DNA of 64,000 nt from Mesodorylaimus sp. YZB2_4 (GCA_030248295.1 JASANH010001564.1:62001-126000), one strand, 5' to 3'; positions 28,812-41,394 are shown, numbered from the stretch's first letter. The notes: generated from the sequence alone by a model not told the origin. Program-made: numbers and translations.

Positions 28812-29769
28812 GGCCCACTGGTCAAGGCTCACATACCTAGAAGTCAGCCTTGCGTGTGATAATGCACAGACACATGTTTTTGTTCCTGTTGCTGTAGATG
28901 AGGTACCTATAGATCGGTCTCTGTCACAATATGTACTTGACTATGGGCTTCTTAGATCTTTATCTGCGTCCACCAATCAGCAAGGTGTCATGGGTGTGGC
29001 AGAACAAACACACATCGCGCAGTGGCATCACACAAGTAAACTCTGCACACATGCAAGAAGCAGAATGAACACAGTAGCTTTAGAGCCGGACGACACCCTA
29101 TCGATTGTGGTTGCCATATCGGCATACCAACAGAGTACAAGATACTAGAGTACAGCAGCAGACGGCAGAGTATAGTAGAGTTTCAGAGCATACAATTGAT
29201 GACACAACTGTGAAAGAGAACTGCAATAGTCAGCTACAGTATACTGTAGAGCCAAGGTGATCCAAGGTCATACACCGACAGCTAGTCTATGTGCTGTATG
29301 TAGACAGTCTTGGATATAGATGCGCTTCCATAAACGAAGTCGCAGGATGAATCATTGGACCACTAAATATGGCAGCTGTCAGCCTCGATGGGCAAACATG
29401 GACATGTCTTCGGTCCAAGGGCGAGGATCGGGACTATGGCAGGTAGATCGTGTTCACGTGCCTGCCCTGCCACATCCTTAAAAGCAGGTATGCGCACTCG
29501 AGGGTAGTCAATGCTATATGCATAATCTAGGACCCTGCTCAGGTACGGAGGTCGTTACTACTGTACCTGTTCCAGCTGGTCAACCTCAAACACATACCCC
29601 GTGAGTCCGTGTAAGGGGTTTGGATGACCTGGGCAGAATCCAAGGTTCGGACCTGAGGTCGCTGGGAGAGTCAAACCTCTTGCACAGCAGCTCATTCCGT
29701 TGTCAAGCATATTCTGGATGTCGAAGTGCTGTCTAGGATTGCCACAAGTCATTTTTAAAAAATTTGCCG

Positions 29770-30143
29770 CTCTAGCCAGGCAGCAGTCAAGCCTTATAAG
29801 CTCGGCTGTGCGGGGACCAGCACACAGCAGCGTCCTCTGCTTGTCTCCACTAGGAGCACCTCCACGCGAGGGCATCCTGGACTCGAAACCGACTTCCTCG
29901 GACGATGGAGTGTGAGCTGACAAGTAAGAACCCTGTCGGTGTTGGACAGCCGAGACTCGTTTGGCTTCCGTCTCTCCACTCGAAGCACCTTGACGATGAG
30001 TCACCCACGGCCTGGCCTGCGAGGTCAGCGAGGGTTTATGGTTCGCAAAACCGACCTCCATTACCGGGGATCGATCCCGGACTCGCTCCCGAGAAATAGG
30101 AAATGACAAATGCCGAGCCGCGTGCACCACCGCGGCCAAGGCT
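29770..30143 (-). mobile_element. tRNA-derived SINE, family 1, copy 2
   Basis: Read on the minus strand this copy starts with CCTTGGCCGCGGTGGTGCAC (tRNA-like head). It continues through a B-box region (GGGATCGATCCCCGG, about 30066-30080), GTGGAGAGACGGAAGCCAAA, GTCCGAGGAAGTCGG, GATGCCCTCGCGTGGAGGTG and TGGTCCCCGCACAG. These match copy 1 at 16301-16635 block for block, with small insertions, so the two are members of one dispersed family. It sits between PDE1 and TM9SF3. Confidence 0.8.
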
Positions 30144-30708
30144 ATGTCATGATGCTGCAAAGACAACATACGAAAACGGTGTGTGTTTGGGGTCCAGCCT
30201 GGGGACATATGTTCGAGGGGGCTTAAACTTTGGACTTTCAAACAACTTTATAAAGCCACAAAAAAAAAGCCATAAATAAGTTCGATTTTAGAGATTACTT
30301 TGAGACCAGTTCTAACGATCAATGTCAGCGTGCGAAGCAAAACCACGGCGAGCCTCAACCACCTGAAGTTTTAATCAAGGTCCGAGGGACATATTCGAGG
30401 GAGTACTCTAATGTTGCCCCATTCGGGATAGGGCCCGACAAGACAACATTCGAGTGGGAATGGTGCCTGAAATGGACGAGAGCTTTGGAGCTTGGTGGTG
30501 CCAACAGGCTCAGGACGAATATGGTACAGGCGCAGCCCAAACCACGAGGGCTACATGGTCAAGGACGAAAATGGCGGTTCAGTTCCCGCTCCTCATCAGC
30601 AGCCAAAATCGTTGTTTGTGGCTGCTCGTCCACGAGGCAAACGTTCCTTCCGCATCAAGCCAAACCAAGTCGCGCTGCTGGCTCTGTTGTTGTTGCTGTT
30701 TTACCACA

Positions 30709-30760
30709 TCACCAAGCACTACAGCGCACTCGAGGGTGAAGGAACACATTATACAAGCAT
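30709..30760 (-). repeat. Fragment of SINE family 2 tail, inverted
   Basis: On the minus strand this reads TGTGTTCCTTCACCCTCGAG followed by a GTGCTTGGTGATGTGGTAAAA block, matching the tail of the element at 19155-19325 with few differences. No tRNA-like head is attached, so it is a truncated or decayed copy. Confidence 0.65.
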
Positions 30761-30837
30761 TTAGCTCTGTTAGAGTCAGCCTGTTCTTTACTTGTCCCTT
30801 CGGGATAAGTCATATCATATCCTGATGAATCACACTG

Positions 30838-31002
30838 CAACCCTCCCATAGGAGCGTGGGAGAGAATGCGACCGACCGAAGTTGGTGGGGCAAAAACTCG
30901 ACTGGAAAAAGGAAAGTCGTTCGGCTATACCTGCAGCTGAAACATCAACCCGAGGGGGTGACGTCTCGCCATGGCCCGCACGACTGACGAGGGTCACAAG
31001 AG
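30838..31002 (+). repeat. Dispersed repeat R2, copy a
   Basis: Shared blocks in order are CGACCGACCGAAG (from about 30869), GAAACATCAACC with GGTGACGTCTC (about 30938-30963), CGCCATGGCC (about 30964-30973) and GAGGGTCAC (about 30990-30998). The same blocks occur inverted at 61205-61395. No A/B box or coding potential is visible, so it is not an obvious SINE. It may be the end of a longer element or a MITE. The borders are estimates. Confidence 0.65.
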
Positions 31003-31779
31003 CATATGGAGATGCATCAACAATACTGCACCCAGCCCAGCAGCCATTCAACTTGCCTTGACTGACACACCCTCGCGAACGGGTCTACATGCGAGACTTG
31101 CTGTTTTCATGATTTGACAAACCAGGAAAATAAACTACCTGCCTTGATCCAATCCTTGCCCTTGGACCCAAAACACGTCCATATTACCCTCGACACCGAT
31201 GGCTGCCACAGTTAGTGGTCCAAGCATTCATCCTGTGAGTTCGTGTATTTGAAGGTGCATCCATGTCCATTACTGCCTACCCTCGTTGACAAAATTGCCA
31301 AGTCTGACCTTGGAGCCGCATACCCCGAAAACTATTGTTCTGGGGCCAACCATTGCAGTTCTCCTTTTCAGCCGCCTTACCCACTAAAACTGTGTCATAT
31401 ACTAGCTATACAACTACTCTTGCACATTCTGGACGCCTCTCAAGGGGGTTAATGTCTAAGCAACTCCGAAACCTGGGAATACACTATTGTATTTGAAGTC
31501 AACACTTACCAGACCCAAATCAACAAATCCATCACATTACTCCATTTAACCAAAAACACAAATCTCAGACAAAAACCTTTGCATTCTACGCTTATAAACT
31601 TCATATAATACGCATTACACAATCAACCGAACGGCAAAGAATGCACAGCGTGCTCTCTTATGTAATCATTCCAAACAGCTTTCCAGTAGCTTTCCAACAA
31701 AATATTTAACTCTTGGGATAATATGCGAAACGCCCAAAGTTGCGTGAACGGCCCGAAAATGAAAATAAAAATGAAGGAC

Positions 31780-34586
31780 CTAATCGATTTTCACCGTCGA
31801 GTAAATTTTGCGAACGAATTTTGCCGTTCCCACGTATCCGATGGCTCCTGAAATCCAAACCACACTTCATTACAAATTCCAAAGCCAGTCCCTTCCAGGC
31901 CACCCTGCTCAAAGACACCCTGAAAACGAGTAGTACACTGAAGAATAACAACTAGGCCAACTAGATTCAAGACCATACGCACAACTTACCGCACATGAGT
32001 CCCAAGGCCAAACTAAATATAGCCATGTAACCGAAATAAAACGCCGTTTGGAATAAACCATACATTCTGCAAACGATCCACCCCTTAATCCAAGCATAAA
32101 CAGCTACCACTTCATTAACATTCCTTACTTTGTTTTAAAGAGGAAATAATACACGGAGTACAAATAAACGTACAAGGACGTCGATGCGCCGGCCAAGAAG
32201 CTCGTCCATCGCCTAAAGAAAATAGTGCTCGAACATACCCTAGCCTAGGCGCAATGACGTCAAACCTACCATCGGTAGTCCTCCGCGTTCAGCAGGAAAT
32301 ATGTGCATACAATCGTCACGCAGACAGTGACGATAGCCAAGATCACAGTGACCAACAACATGAATCCGTAGACGTAGTAGATCTTGTAGGCCCAGAATGA
32401 CGTGAATACAAAATACCTGAAACGGAGGAGCATTACGGAGATAAAAGGCTACGATCATCCAAAAGTACTCACATCTCAATAAAGATGGAACCAAAGGGCA
32501 ATATGCCTCCCATCATTACAATGACCGCTGGTTCCATAAACCACTTCTTCTCGGGTATTGGACGTGGCACAGCGTTAATGCGGCATGGATAATTGGCCTG
32601 GCCGCTCAGATTGCGGCCCAGAACAGTGCCGACCAGAGTCAGCGGCAGAATGACGAAGAAGCAAATGCACGTGACTGCTAACTAAAACTAACAATTGCGT
32701 GATCCAAAGGCTATCAATCCAACAAAGATTACCATGATCGTGAACGGAATTGCCCGAGAGGCGTGATAATAGATAGCGATAAAATTGATCAAGAAAGCCG
32801 TTCCGCAAACCAACGCTGGCAGGAGAAAGGCGCTCAATAACATCTGCTTTATCCAACGCTTCCCTCAAATGTCCACAATATTTATTTACCAGCGATACCA
32901 AGAGGCGTAAACAAGAAAGTCCTTACCTCCAAACCTTCCGTACATACTTCCACCAGCATAACCGTTGACAGGGGAAGTAGCAGCGTAAACGAAGATAGCT
33001 GCACTCAGCAATGAGCCACGCCTGGATATGCAATAGAATTTAGCACAGGAATGTGACCAGATGGGCATTCATCACTTACTCAGTGTACAATTCGCCCAGA
33101 ATGGCCAACAGGGTCACAATCAAGACCACAGTGGCAATTTGATACCCGGCGCCGATAAAGCACGAGAAAAGCATTGGATAAGCGGGCGGACGAAACACGT
33201 CGCCATGCACTTGCTTCCATCCATACTCGTCGCCCAAATCACGTTCCTTAATTGAAATCGATTGCGATACCATCGAGCACAAAATAATGATCAGCAGTTA
33301 CTCACCATGTCATCAAGATCTTCCTCTTTTGAATATCGAGCGTAGTCCTTTCGTAACGTGCGCATCAAAATCATGGATACAAGGCCGACCAAGAAAATGA
33401 CCATCATGAAGGAGTTGAAAATCGAAAACCAGTGGATCTGTGAAAACAATACACTGGCATTTAACCGTCGAAAAAAAGCTTCGCTACGTACTCGATGCTG
33501 GAAAAAGTTTGGGTCTAAATATTTATCGAAGCGATCTTTAAATCGAATGCTGGATGGTTTGAATTTGACCTGCACAAAAGAGAAACATTGTACAATAGAA
33601 GGTCCCCGCACTGAATCGAGCAAAACTTACTTCATAACTGAAAGAAATCTTTTCTCCTGGTTTTAATGAAATTCGACCATCTGACGTCAAATTAACATCG
33701 ACGATTTGGTTTTCATAGTATCCGATTTCGAGCTTCTTGTGCGTGAATAATTTATAGACCGGTTCTGAACCGCTTTCGTCAATTTCACCTACCATTCCTG
33801 CAATATAATGAGTAATGATGCAGGCTCAAACAGTGCGCAGGACACACCAAGCATACAGATAGTATGTACAACCGTTTTTACGATCCCTAAACGCTTTATA
33901 AAATCCAAAATTTTGAAACGACCACAGGTGATCAAGGGTGTAGAAAATCAATGGGCGAAGTTGAAGTCAGAACATCCTCATTGTTCTCAATGGGACTCAT
34001 TTCAGGTGACTTTGCATAGGCCCATCAGGCTGTCATCCTTACCCCAAATAGGCAAATCGTCAATGTACATTTGGTACCAGTACTGATTCTTGATGGCGTA
34101 CACAAACGCCTTGTATTGCTCATCGTTCAGTTCCTTTTCACAGTACACTGTCTTTTCGCTGTCAGCTAGAAAATCAATTTATTATCGAATCAGACTGCAG
34201 TGACCTTCGTCGACCAGCGTACCTTTGAACTGAATATCCAATCCAGAAAAATCCAATTCGACTCCCAGTAGTGCCTCGCCTAATGTCTCGTGATAATGTG
34301 AAATGGTTTCTTTTCGACCTCGACAAAACGGCAACGAAAAGTAAGTGTACGTTTCTTGTCGATTATGATACGGGCCGACAGTGTTCATCCAAAGCACAAC
34401 CTCGTCTCCATCGTGGTACTAAACAAAGACACATTCAACGACTCGCCCGATCCCCAAAGCCAAATCTCGCCCAGCCCATACAAATAACCAACTTACCGTG
34501 TGATCGTGTTCATCAGCTTCGACAGCGCAGCAAAATAAAATCAAAACGACGGTAAATGGCAAGCTAAAAATTCTCCGCCGTGCCAT
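31780..34586 (-). CDS. TM9SF3: Transmembrane 9 superfamily member 3 (nonaspanin)
   Basis: Fourteen exons, 5' to 3': 34586-34497, 34418-34223, 34165-34043, 33797-33631, 33569-33492, 33437-33306, 33246-33080, 33021-32927, 32863-32733, 32681-32473, 32416-32270, 32212-32129, 32066-31990 and 31847-31780; 587 residues, about the length of the human protein. It has a signal peptide ([14 protein letters not shown]), a luminal domain with [18 protein letters not shown] and [20 protein letters not shown], then nine membrane segments starting at [18 protein letters not shown]. Typical nonaspanin motifs include [16 protein letters not shown] and [20 protein letters not shown]. It ends in KIYSTVKID, which matches the KxD/E-type Golgi-retention terminus of TM9SF proteins. 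These are endosome/Golgi proteins that help sort glycine-rich membrane segments and cargo. Confidence 0.97.
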
Positions 34587-35468
34587 TCCGTACTGGTCGA
34601 TCGATCAAAATCTACAAAGTAACCCTCACTTATTTTCTCCACTAAATTTCATTTTATCAAAAATTCATACCTGTAACCTAAATTCCGATACGTCGTCTCA
34701 ATATCACAAAGCTCCACAATCCACGACCATCCAAATGCACATACGTACGTGGACAGATTAGCACAGTCGCCCTCAACCCGGTTGGCATTCTGGTGCCGAG
34801 TTGTCATAAGCAGTTAAGAAAACCGCGCTATATTCAAATTTGAGGTAGGGCTGATGCGATTACGAACATCCGACTAAATCACGACCATTTCATTTTACAA
34901 CAACAAATACATTTCCATATCATTTTAGTGCAACACAAAAACTAAACTCAAACATTTCCTGAATATTAGAAAAACTTATCTGATGAAAAGGAAGTTTATA
35001 AACATAGCCAAGCGGGGGCATCGCTACAAACATCGAAAACACATTACACTCGCAGACCCGATAAACCTTCCCAAAGAACCATCAAACCATTTCCACTCAT
35101 CAGCCCTCAGCAACGGTAAAACCGCCTGCACAGACAACAAGCACATGTACGAATACGTTTGCTGCAGATCAGAAAAAGGATAGCACAAAATGCATCGCAC
35201 AAGGAAAGCAAACTAAAAATAGATTTCCATATACGGGTGCACAGTTAGGCTACAGCATACGAGGCTAGATAAACAGAGAAATCCGCTCATTGTAACAATA
35301 GTGCTGCATAAGGGTATTATAAAAAACATGCACTACAGTGCTCCTCTGAGAGAAATTTGAAACAACACCACTGGCTCATCAAATACTTCAAACTTGTAGT
35401 ACATAAACCACGACCACAAACCTTCGCCCTATTTGCACGCCGCCACTCAAACTACAGCCACCTCCCAT
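34587..35468. other. Intergenic region between TM9SF3 and CNOT6
   Basis: This AT-rich stretch of about 880 bp upstream of TM9SF3 and downstream of CNOT6, both on the minus strand, holds no gene I can recognise. It should contain the TM9SF3 promoter and the CNOT6 3' UTR. Confidence 0.5.
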
Positions 35469-38349
35469 CTACCGATTGAACAAGTGAGGCGCCGAAAATG
35501 TTCTTTGGTGCTGAACCGACGGCGGAATGATGACGTACTGCACCAGCAAAGGTATATCTGAAACGAGACGAGCTCGCACAATGTCTCCACAAACACAGGC
35601 ACCACAACTTACGGTCGGAAGGAATATTCGGATACGGGCAGCCAACGATTTTGTGTTCCTGAAACCACGATACATCCGGTCCGCCCAGAACTCCCAGACG
35701 ATACAAGACGGGCGAGGCGAACACGTAGTCGATAACGCCTTTAAAATCGCATCTAAAAAACAAAGAATCATCGTCACAAGGAGGATCTTGGTGCTTTTTT
35801 GGAGCAGAGCGAGGCTGTGGGGGACCTGGCCACAACACAAGCAGCTTCCCTCCGCGTGACTTGGAGCACTTCAGTCTCTTCAGTCAGGGAACTTCGACAG
35901 TACCGCTTGGCGTGACAAGGTCAGCGAGGATTTCAGATTCACGAACCAACCTCTGTCACTGAGAATCGAACCCAGCAGGGGAAGAGATAAGAATTACTCA
36001 GTCACCAGAAAGAGCACTCGAGATCACTTACGTGTAGTTGGTGAATGGGAGCATTCCGACATCGTAGGCCGACTCCAATTTCAATCTATGCGAATAAACG
36101 TGTGGCGAGGTGGAACTGCTCAATTTCTGTAAACAAGTTTGGCCACGAAAATCTTTGAAATCGGAGTGATCAGCGCTAATGCGACCGGCCGTTAAGTAAT
36201 CGTAGACCCCTAAAAGTAGAGACTCGCTTGTAACTGCGCACTATCTCCATCAATCATCTTGCACATACCTGATTCAGGTAGCGAATTTAAATCGCCGCAC
36301 ACCAAAACCGGAATACGATCGCTGGACATCCTGTGCTGTTCGGCCGTCTCTTCCAAAATACTGTTCAACTCTTGCACCAGCATCATGCACTGAACCAACT
36401 TAACATCGCAGAATTCTGGATCCCAGTGAATATGAGCCGTACAAACCACGAACGGTGTTCCAGCCAGGCTGTCTTGCTGCGACGGGTGCGCTACAAAAGA
36501 TAAGCCAGTAATCAAGCACACCACTCACCTATATTACCACTGTTCACCATACCATTTCCATATATGCCTTCTCGTATTCTCAAAACTGCCACCAATCCGA
36601 TATTGTCTCTGGTCATAACGCGGTTCAACATGTGCTCGCTTCCGTCAGCCTTGGCGATGGCCAGTTGGGTGAATTCAATCAGATGTTCTTTGTGAAATTC
36701 GTACCTCAAACAGTACATTCAACTTTCTGACTCATCAAACCCCACCACAATCGGCACTTACTTATCCGCCTTCCAGAATATAGCACATCCGTCAACAAAT
36801 TTTCTGTCGTCCTCGGCCATCGTCTTTGCCCTGGACTTCGGCGAAAAAATGCCCTGATATCCCAAAGTTTCCAATTCCGGTTTAAAAAATGATCGATACT
36901 GTTCGGTCTCGACCTCCTAAACATGTCAGCGTGTGGCAGTACTGGCTCCTCGCCACAACGCGGCTCCATACCTGCAACGTGATCACGTCGGCCTCGTACT
37001 GTTTGATTTCTTGCAGGATCAGTTTCTTCCGATAATCCCAATTCAGTGCCCACGATGGACAATAAGCATACAAACTCGACGAAGCGTACTTTTCGCACAA
37101 AACGTTGTAGCACATAACGGTGAAAGTCGCTGAAAAAAAAACCATTATTTTCATACCAACACTAAAAAACCAGTCTCACCAAGCGGTTTATCTCGATCCA
37201 CTCTATGCAATGGTACCCATAGTCTTTCCGGAGGCGAGGGAACGTTGACTGAAACAAAGCCGACTGCTCACAAGAAATATATAAACCGCTAAAAAATTTG
37301 ATCTAACCTGACAAATGGTCAAGAAAAAATTGAAGCAATTTTTGCGTCCCGTTCGGTTCCCTATAGAGCTGACTGATCTCCGGGCTCAGAGGATTTCCAT
37401 GCAAGCCTAAAATCATTTAATCGAATCATAAGATTGAATACACAAAAACATGTCCTCACCAAGAGTCTGTAGCCTGAATAATCGTCCGAGCTCAAAAGGC
37501 AGCACTCGCAGTACGTTATTGTTCAAGTACAAATGCTGCAGAGAGATCATGTCGCCTAGCTCGGCCGGCAAGCTACGCAACTTATTGTTAGATAGGTCTA
37601 ATATCTGCAAATTCGTCAACTGTGAGATCTGCGGAGGTATCCTAAAAGAACAACGGATAAGAGAACATGACAAGCAATCGATAATGGACAATAGAATGCA
37701 TTCGAGGATGGCGTGCCCGGTAACTGCATTGAATTTTTCAATTCTTGTCTCCATGGACATCCTCGACAACAACGGCCTAAACGCTCATCGTATTCTCTCC
37801 TCTCGGGCTTTCACCGAAACAAGGTGAGTCCGCTGCCTCTCTTCCCACTACACAACTGACCAAATGAATCAGGCACGGGATGACCTAATTTGGTTTTTCA
37901 GCAGCAAGAGACCTTCCAGCAGGCAAACATTTAAAAAATCAGCGCAGCGGACTGACCGCAAAGTATAAACGTCAATTTACCTCTGCAAATGGTTGTTACA
38001 TAAAAACAACGCCGTCAAATGCTGTAATTTCCACAGTTCGGGCGATATATTCCGACCTAAAACGAGGAAACATATAATTCATAACCGACTGAAACTACTT
38101 CCGGTTTTCACTCACCTCTAATCTCCAATTCCGCCCAATGCGTGGTCTTTCCGGCTGCTACTTCTTCCGGCGATAAAATCTTGTGAACTCTGTACATGCC
38201 GTTTGATACTCTTGAAAAACATGCGTTTCTTCCGGCTAAAAGCCGCTAAACTAAAACTCGCCAACCTACCTGTGCCGTCCATTTGCGTTTTCAGTTTCGG
38301 GTTTCGGCGCAGAGAAGGGGACCAGTGATTTATAATCTTTTGCCGGCAT
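35469..38349 (-). CDS. CNOT6: CCR4-NOT deadenylase subunit CNOT6/CCR4 (twin)
   Basis: Thirteen exons, 5' to 3': 38349-38270, 38210-38116, 38056-37981, 37641-37460, 37406-37308, 37248-37180, 37129-36972, 36916-36762, 36704-36529, 36490-36269, 36209-36032, 35752-35613 and 35557-35469; 572 residues. After the THWAELEIR segment come leucine-rich repeats (LQILDLSNNKLRSLPAELG, LYLNNNVLRVLPFELG) that bind the CAF1 nuclease. The C-terminal EEP nuclease domain has MCYNVLCEKY (Asn), LQEVETEQY (catalytic Glu), HIHWDPEF, CGDLNSLPESG (Asp-x-Asn), FDFKG-type CDFKGVIDYVF and the SDH triad end. It shortens mRNA poly(A) tails in the cytoplasm. All key residues are kept. The second-to-last large intron holds a SINE fragment. 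Confidence 0.96.
35780..36010 (-). mobile_element. Diverged tRNA-derived SINE in a CNOT6 intron
   Basis: On the minus strand a B-box-like CTGGGTTCGATTCTCAG (about 35966-35982) is followed by a body resembling family 1: CCTCGCTGACCTTG, GTGCTCCAAGT and AGGTCCCCCACAGCC. Divergence from copies 1 and 2 is high, so this is an older copy. It lies between CNOT6 exons 36032-36209 and 35613-35752, in the transcribed orientation. Confidence 0.55.
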
Positions 38350-39197
38350 TCTGTATACCAGTCAATGCTCATGGAGAAAGATGCAGTGCGTACTGTAACT
38401 GGAAATGAAATGGGTAAGATTCATTTCAAGCTCGTAAAACATTGTTACGTACCAAGTAGATGAAAAATAAAATTGCAGGAAGCGAGACAAAACACGTTTT
38501 CCCACTGTGAAAATGTATGTACCTTTTGCGAGGTCAGCGTCCGATCAATACAATAAAAAGAGCCCAGCCGCGATTGAAACAAATATATAGAACAGAGATC
38601 TGGTCAAAATCAAGCAAACTTTTCCTCAAAACAGCAGCCAAGTAAATTGGTTCAAAGCAATAAAACGTTTCTTAAAAATAACATTTTATCGATTCTTCCA
38701 AGAAATTTCATTCTTTTCCACAAATTTGGCACGACACCATTTTCACTTGGTCGTCGAGAAATTATCCGAAACCACACACCAAACAGTAGTAGCGCACAGC
38801 TGAACGGAGATTACGGTAGCGAGCTGTCTTGATCTGCAGGCTACAAGGCGCTTTACATTCTCGGGTGGGATCGACTGCTTGCGAGACCTTTTCCCTGATT
38901 TAGTTCAAATTGTTTTTATTTGACAATGGTAAGAAATTTACACAAAATTTTTTGAAAGTTAGATTTTTCGTATATGTTTTTACATAATAAATGTTTTTAG
39001 GTTATATATAAATTACAAGCTGCGTGTGGGCTGGAGCCCGCGGTCCGCGTTTTGCTGGCGCCATGGAAACGAACAACCGGCTAGACGGTCGTTGCTGATG
39101 CAGATCGTCGTTCTGCATTAGGGTCATTGGTGATTTTTTTCGAATCTTGCTGACTTTTTAACTCGGCGGTCGAAGTTCGCTGAGATTCGAAGTTTTC
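38350..39197. promoter_or_regulatory. Head-to-head intergenic region of CNOT6 and FAM149
   Basis: About 850 bp separate the start codons of two divergently transcribed genes. No other gene fits. The FAM149-proximal part near 39030-39120 is GC-rich and the CNOT6-proximal part is AT-rich. A shared bidirectional promoter is plausible from spacing alone; no specific TATA box or initiator stands out. Confidence 0.45.
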
Positions 39198-41394
39198 ATG
39201 TTCAAGCATGGGTAAGCCTAAGTTTATGACAATTCTGTACCTGATGGCCTAATTCAAATGGTAAACCCATGACAGATTTACCGATAAACGTTCGTTGGCG
39301 CAGCGATGGGATTTGGAACTGGTTGAATCTATTCGCACGCGGCCACCGTTGTCCAGCGGAGAGGACAGTGATGGACGCGAACATGATGTGAAGAACTCGA
39401 CGGAGTAAGCGAGAAGTCAAGTTTATCGATCTGCTAATGATTTCATGGCTTTGCAGAACGGAAGCGTACATGTACATAACACGAAGCAAAGAATTGAATC
39501 AGGCCAGTACATGCTCTCAAGACAGTTGCTGGACCTTGAATACGGATTTGGATCGCGTGTCTTCCTCGCTAGCATCTTGGGATGAGGATGTAAGGCTGCT
39601 TTGATTCTTATAGTTATATTCAAAGTATAATTTTATTTTTTTTAGGAATTCGAGAAGGAAACGTCTCGTCGTGTGGAAGCATTGTTACAAGAACTCGACG
39701 CCGCGTTGTACGAAGGAGCGCCTTTGTCAAACAAGCAATTGCAGCAGGAATGCGCCGAATGGGCGGCTAAATTTGCTTATCTCAGGTGGGTTCAATATTT
39801 TCGAATTTACAGGGTTTGACTATTGATTGCCTTTTACAGGGTTGTCGGAAAACAAATTGTCCCGCCTAAACGAGAGAAGGGGTATAGCTACCACGCCTCT
39901 ACCTGTTCTCAAACGACACGAAAACCACGAACTTCGGGTTCTGCTGTGGCAAAAGAGTGAGGTTTTTTGGAAAGGTCAACTAGCAGTCACTTTATATTTT
40001 CTCGTCATAGATTATCACTCATCGGCCGTCGATTAAGGCCCACTTCAATTCGTTACTCTGACGACGACGAGGCGAGAAAAAGCACCGTTTTTGAGGAAGT
40101 GCTTCTTCAAGACGGAATCTACGAAGAGCTGTTGGCCGTCGATCGATCTCCTGAGGACGAAGAGCGTTATTCGTAAGACCATTGGGATGGGCTCATTTTC
40201 ATACTCATTCGGGGGTTCTTTCCACCTGCACGAGACAGCATTTCGCTGGCTTCGAAGTAGCCTCTTTCTTGTAGCAGTCGAGATACATCATCTGAAGCCG
40301 CGTTCAAGCCTGCTGGGCCATACGATGAATCAATAAAAGCTGAGATCATCGATGCCTTGTTCGAGGATGTATGGCCTGATGTAAGTCAAAGCTCACTGCT
40401 GACATTTTTGCTTAGTTTTATTATTTTTTAGGTTGAAAAAACGCTGTGTGAAAGACGGGACTCTATGGCTGACCAAGATGCTTCCTCTGTAAGTTTTTGT
40501 GCAGTTTGTTTTCATTTGTGACGAATATAGAGTTTTCAGGACAAAAGTTTTATTCCTACCACGAGTCAAGAACTACCTCCAACCCCGCTCAACAAGTAAC
40601 AATGGATTCAGCTTGTTTACTTTTTGAATGTTATAAAAATCATGTTTTAGAAACCGTCCGCAAGTTTCGTCAGTTTCAAAGAAACGTGTACCCACCGCTT
40701 TGGCCTCTTATGGAACCCCACTTAGCGACGCTCGCAGTAAAATATCTTCCCAGTCAACGAATCGGACTGCACCAGCTGTTTATAAAGGTCAGCTTAATTT
40801 TAGAATTTTTCGTACTGCTTTACATTTTATCTGTTTCCAGGGCGGCCCCCATCGTCCACTGTTCGAGACATCGGGAGTGGACCAGTGCTACGAAACAGCC
40901 GATTCACCAGGCTGCCTCCCATCGAAGGAACGGCCACATCCTATTTCCCGAACGTACCAGTTTTGAAATCGCAGCTTAGCCGGGTAAGTTTTCTCTCGCA
41001 AAGTGGACCTGTCCTTTTGCCATGCAGATTAGGCACTGTGTAGGCAACAGATCCAATGTCGAAACTCAGCGAAGACCCATTGGACGATGAGGGACAGGAA
41101 GAGGTGATGGTCGATTGGGCCAAGAAACCCACGACAGTGCCACCGCTCGATTCAAAATTAGCCAAATCAAATCAATCGCAAAGAGATGCGGAGGCAAGCG
41201 GCTCTGACCTTGTAACACGCAATATGCAATCTCTGAGGATCGCCAAGAGACAACCAATCGATGCGAAGACACAGAAGGCGGTCAGAAATGCCACAGCAGT
41301 CAACAATGGGAGAAGAGCGAGGACAGGTGGTCTGGGCGGTCAGCACAGTCCGTTGGTTATTCATGGGTATCAGCAACGGGCGTTTTCGAAATAA
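39198..41394 (+). CDS. FAM149-family protein (DUF3719)
   Basis: Twelve exons: 39198-39211, 39276-39404, 39457-39589, 39646-39785, 39840-39956, 40011-40172, 40275-40380, 40432-40488, 40540-40595, 40651-40787, 40841-40983 and 41044-41394; 514 residues, all phases agree. The first exon has only 14 bases (Met-Phe-Lys-His plus two bases). The conserved block is SSLASWDEDEFEKETSRRV, then LDAALYEGAPLSNKQLQQEC, EWAAKFAYLRVVGKQIVPP and, later, IIDALFEDVWPD, which is the DUF3719 arrangement of FAM149A/B. FAM149B1 in vertebrates supports primary cilia. A ciliary role here is inference. The second half is Ser/Thr/Pro-rich and looks disordered, with LPPIEGTATSYFPNVPVL recalling the FAM149 C-terminal LPPI motif. 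The stop codon overlaps an AATAAA signal. Confidence 0.85.

Larger units (their letters stand above)
28812..31779. other. Repeat-rich intergenic region
   Basis: About 3 kb between PDE1 and the 3' end of TM9SF3. No conserved gene is visible; the long minus-strand open frame at 29558-30241 runs through a SINE and is not a real gene. It contains SINE family 1 copy 2, an inverted tail of SINE family 2 and one copy of repeat R2. The sequence from 29100 to 29240 is rich in short AGTA/GAGT-like words with no clear period. The 31.1-31.8 kb part is AT-richer, consistent with the 3' flank of TM9SF3. Confidence 0.6.

Noticed and set aside
29558-30241. Long minus-strand open frame of 227 codons
   Set aside because: It runs straight through SINE family 1 copy 2 and continues into flanking sequence; no known domain, and the same translated blocks recur at the other SINE copy.
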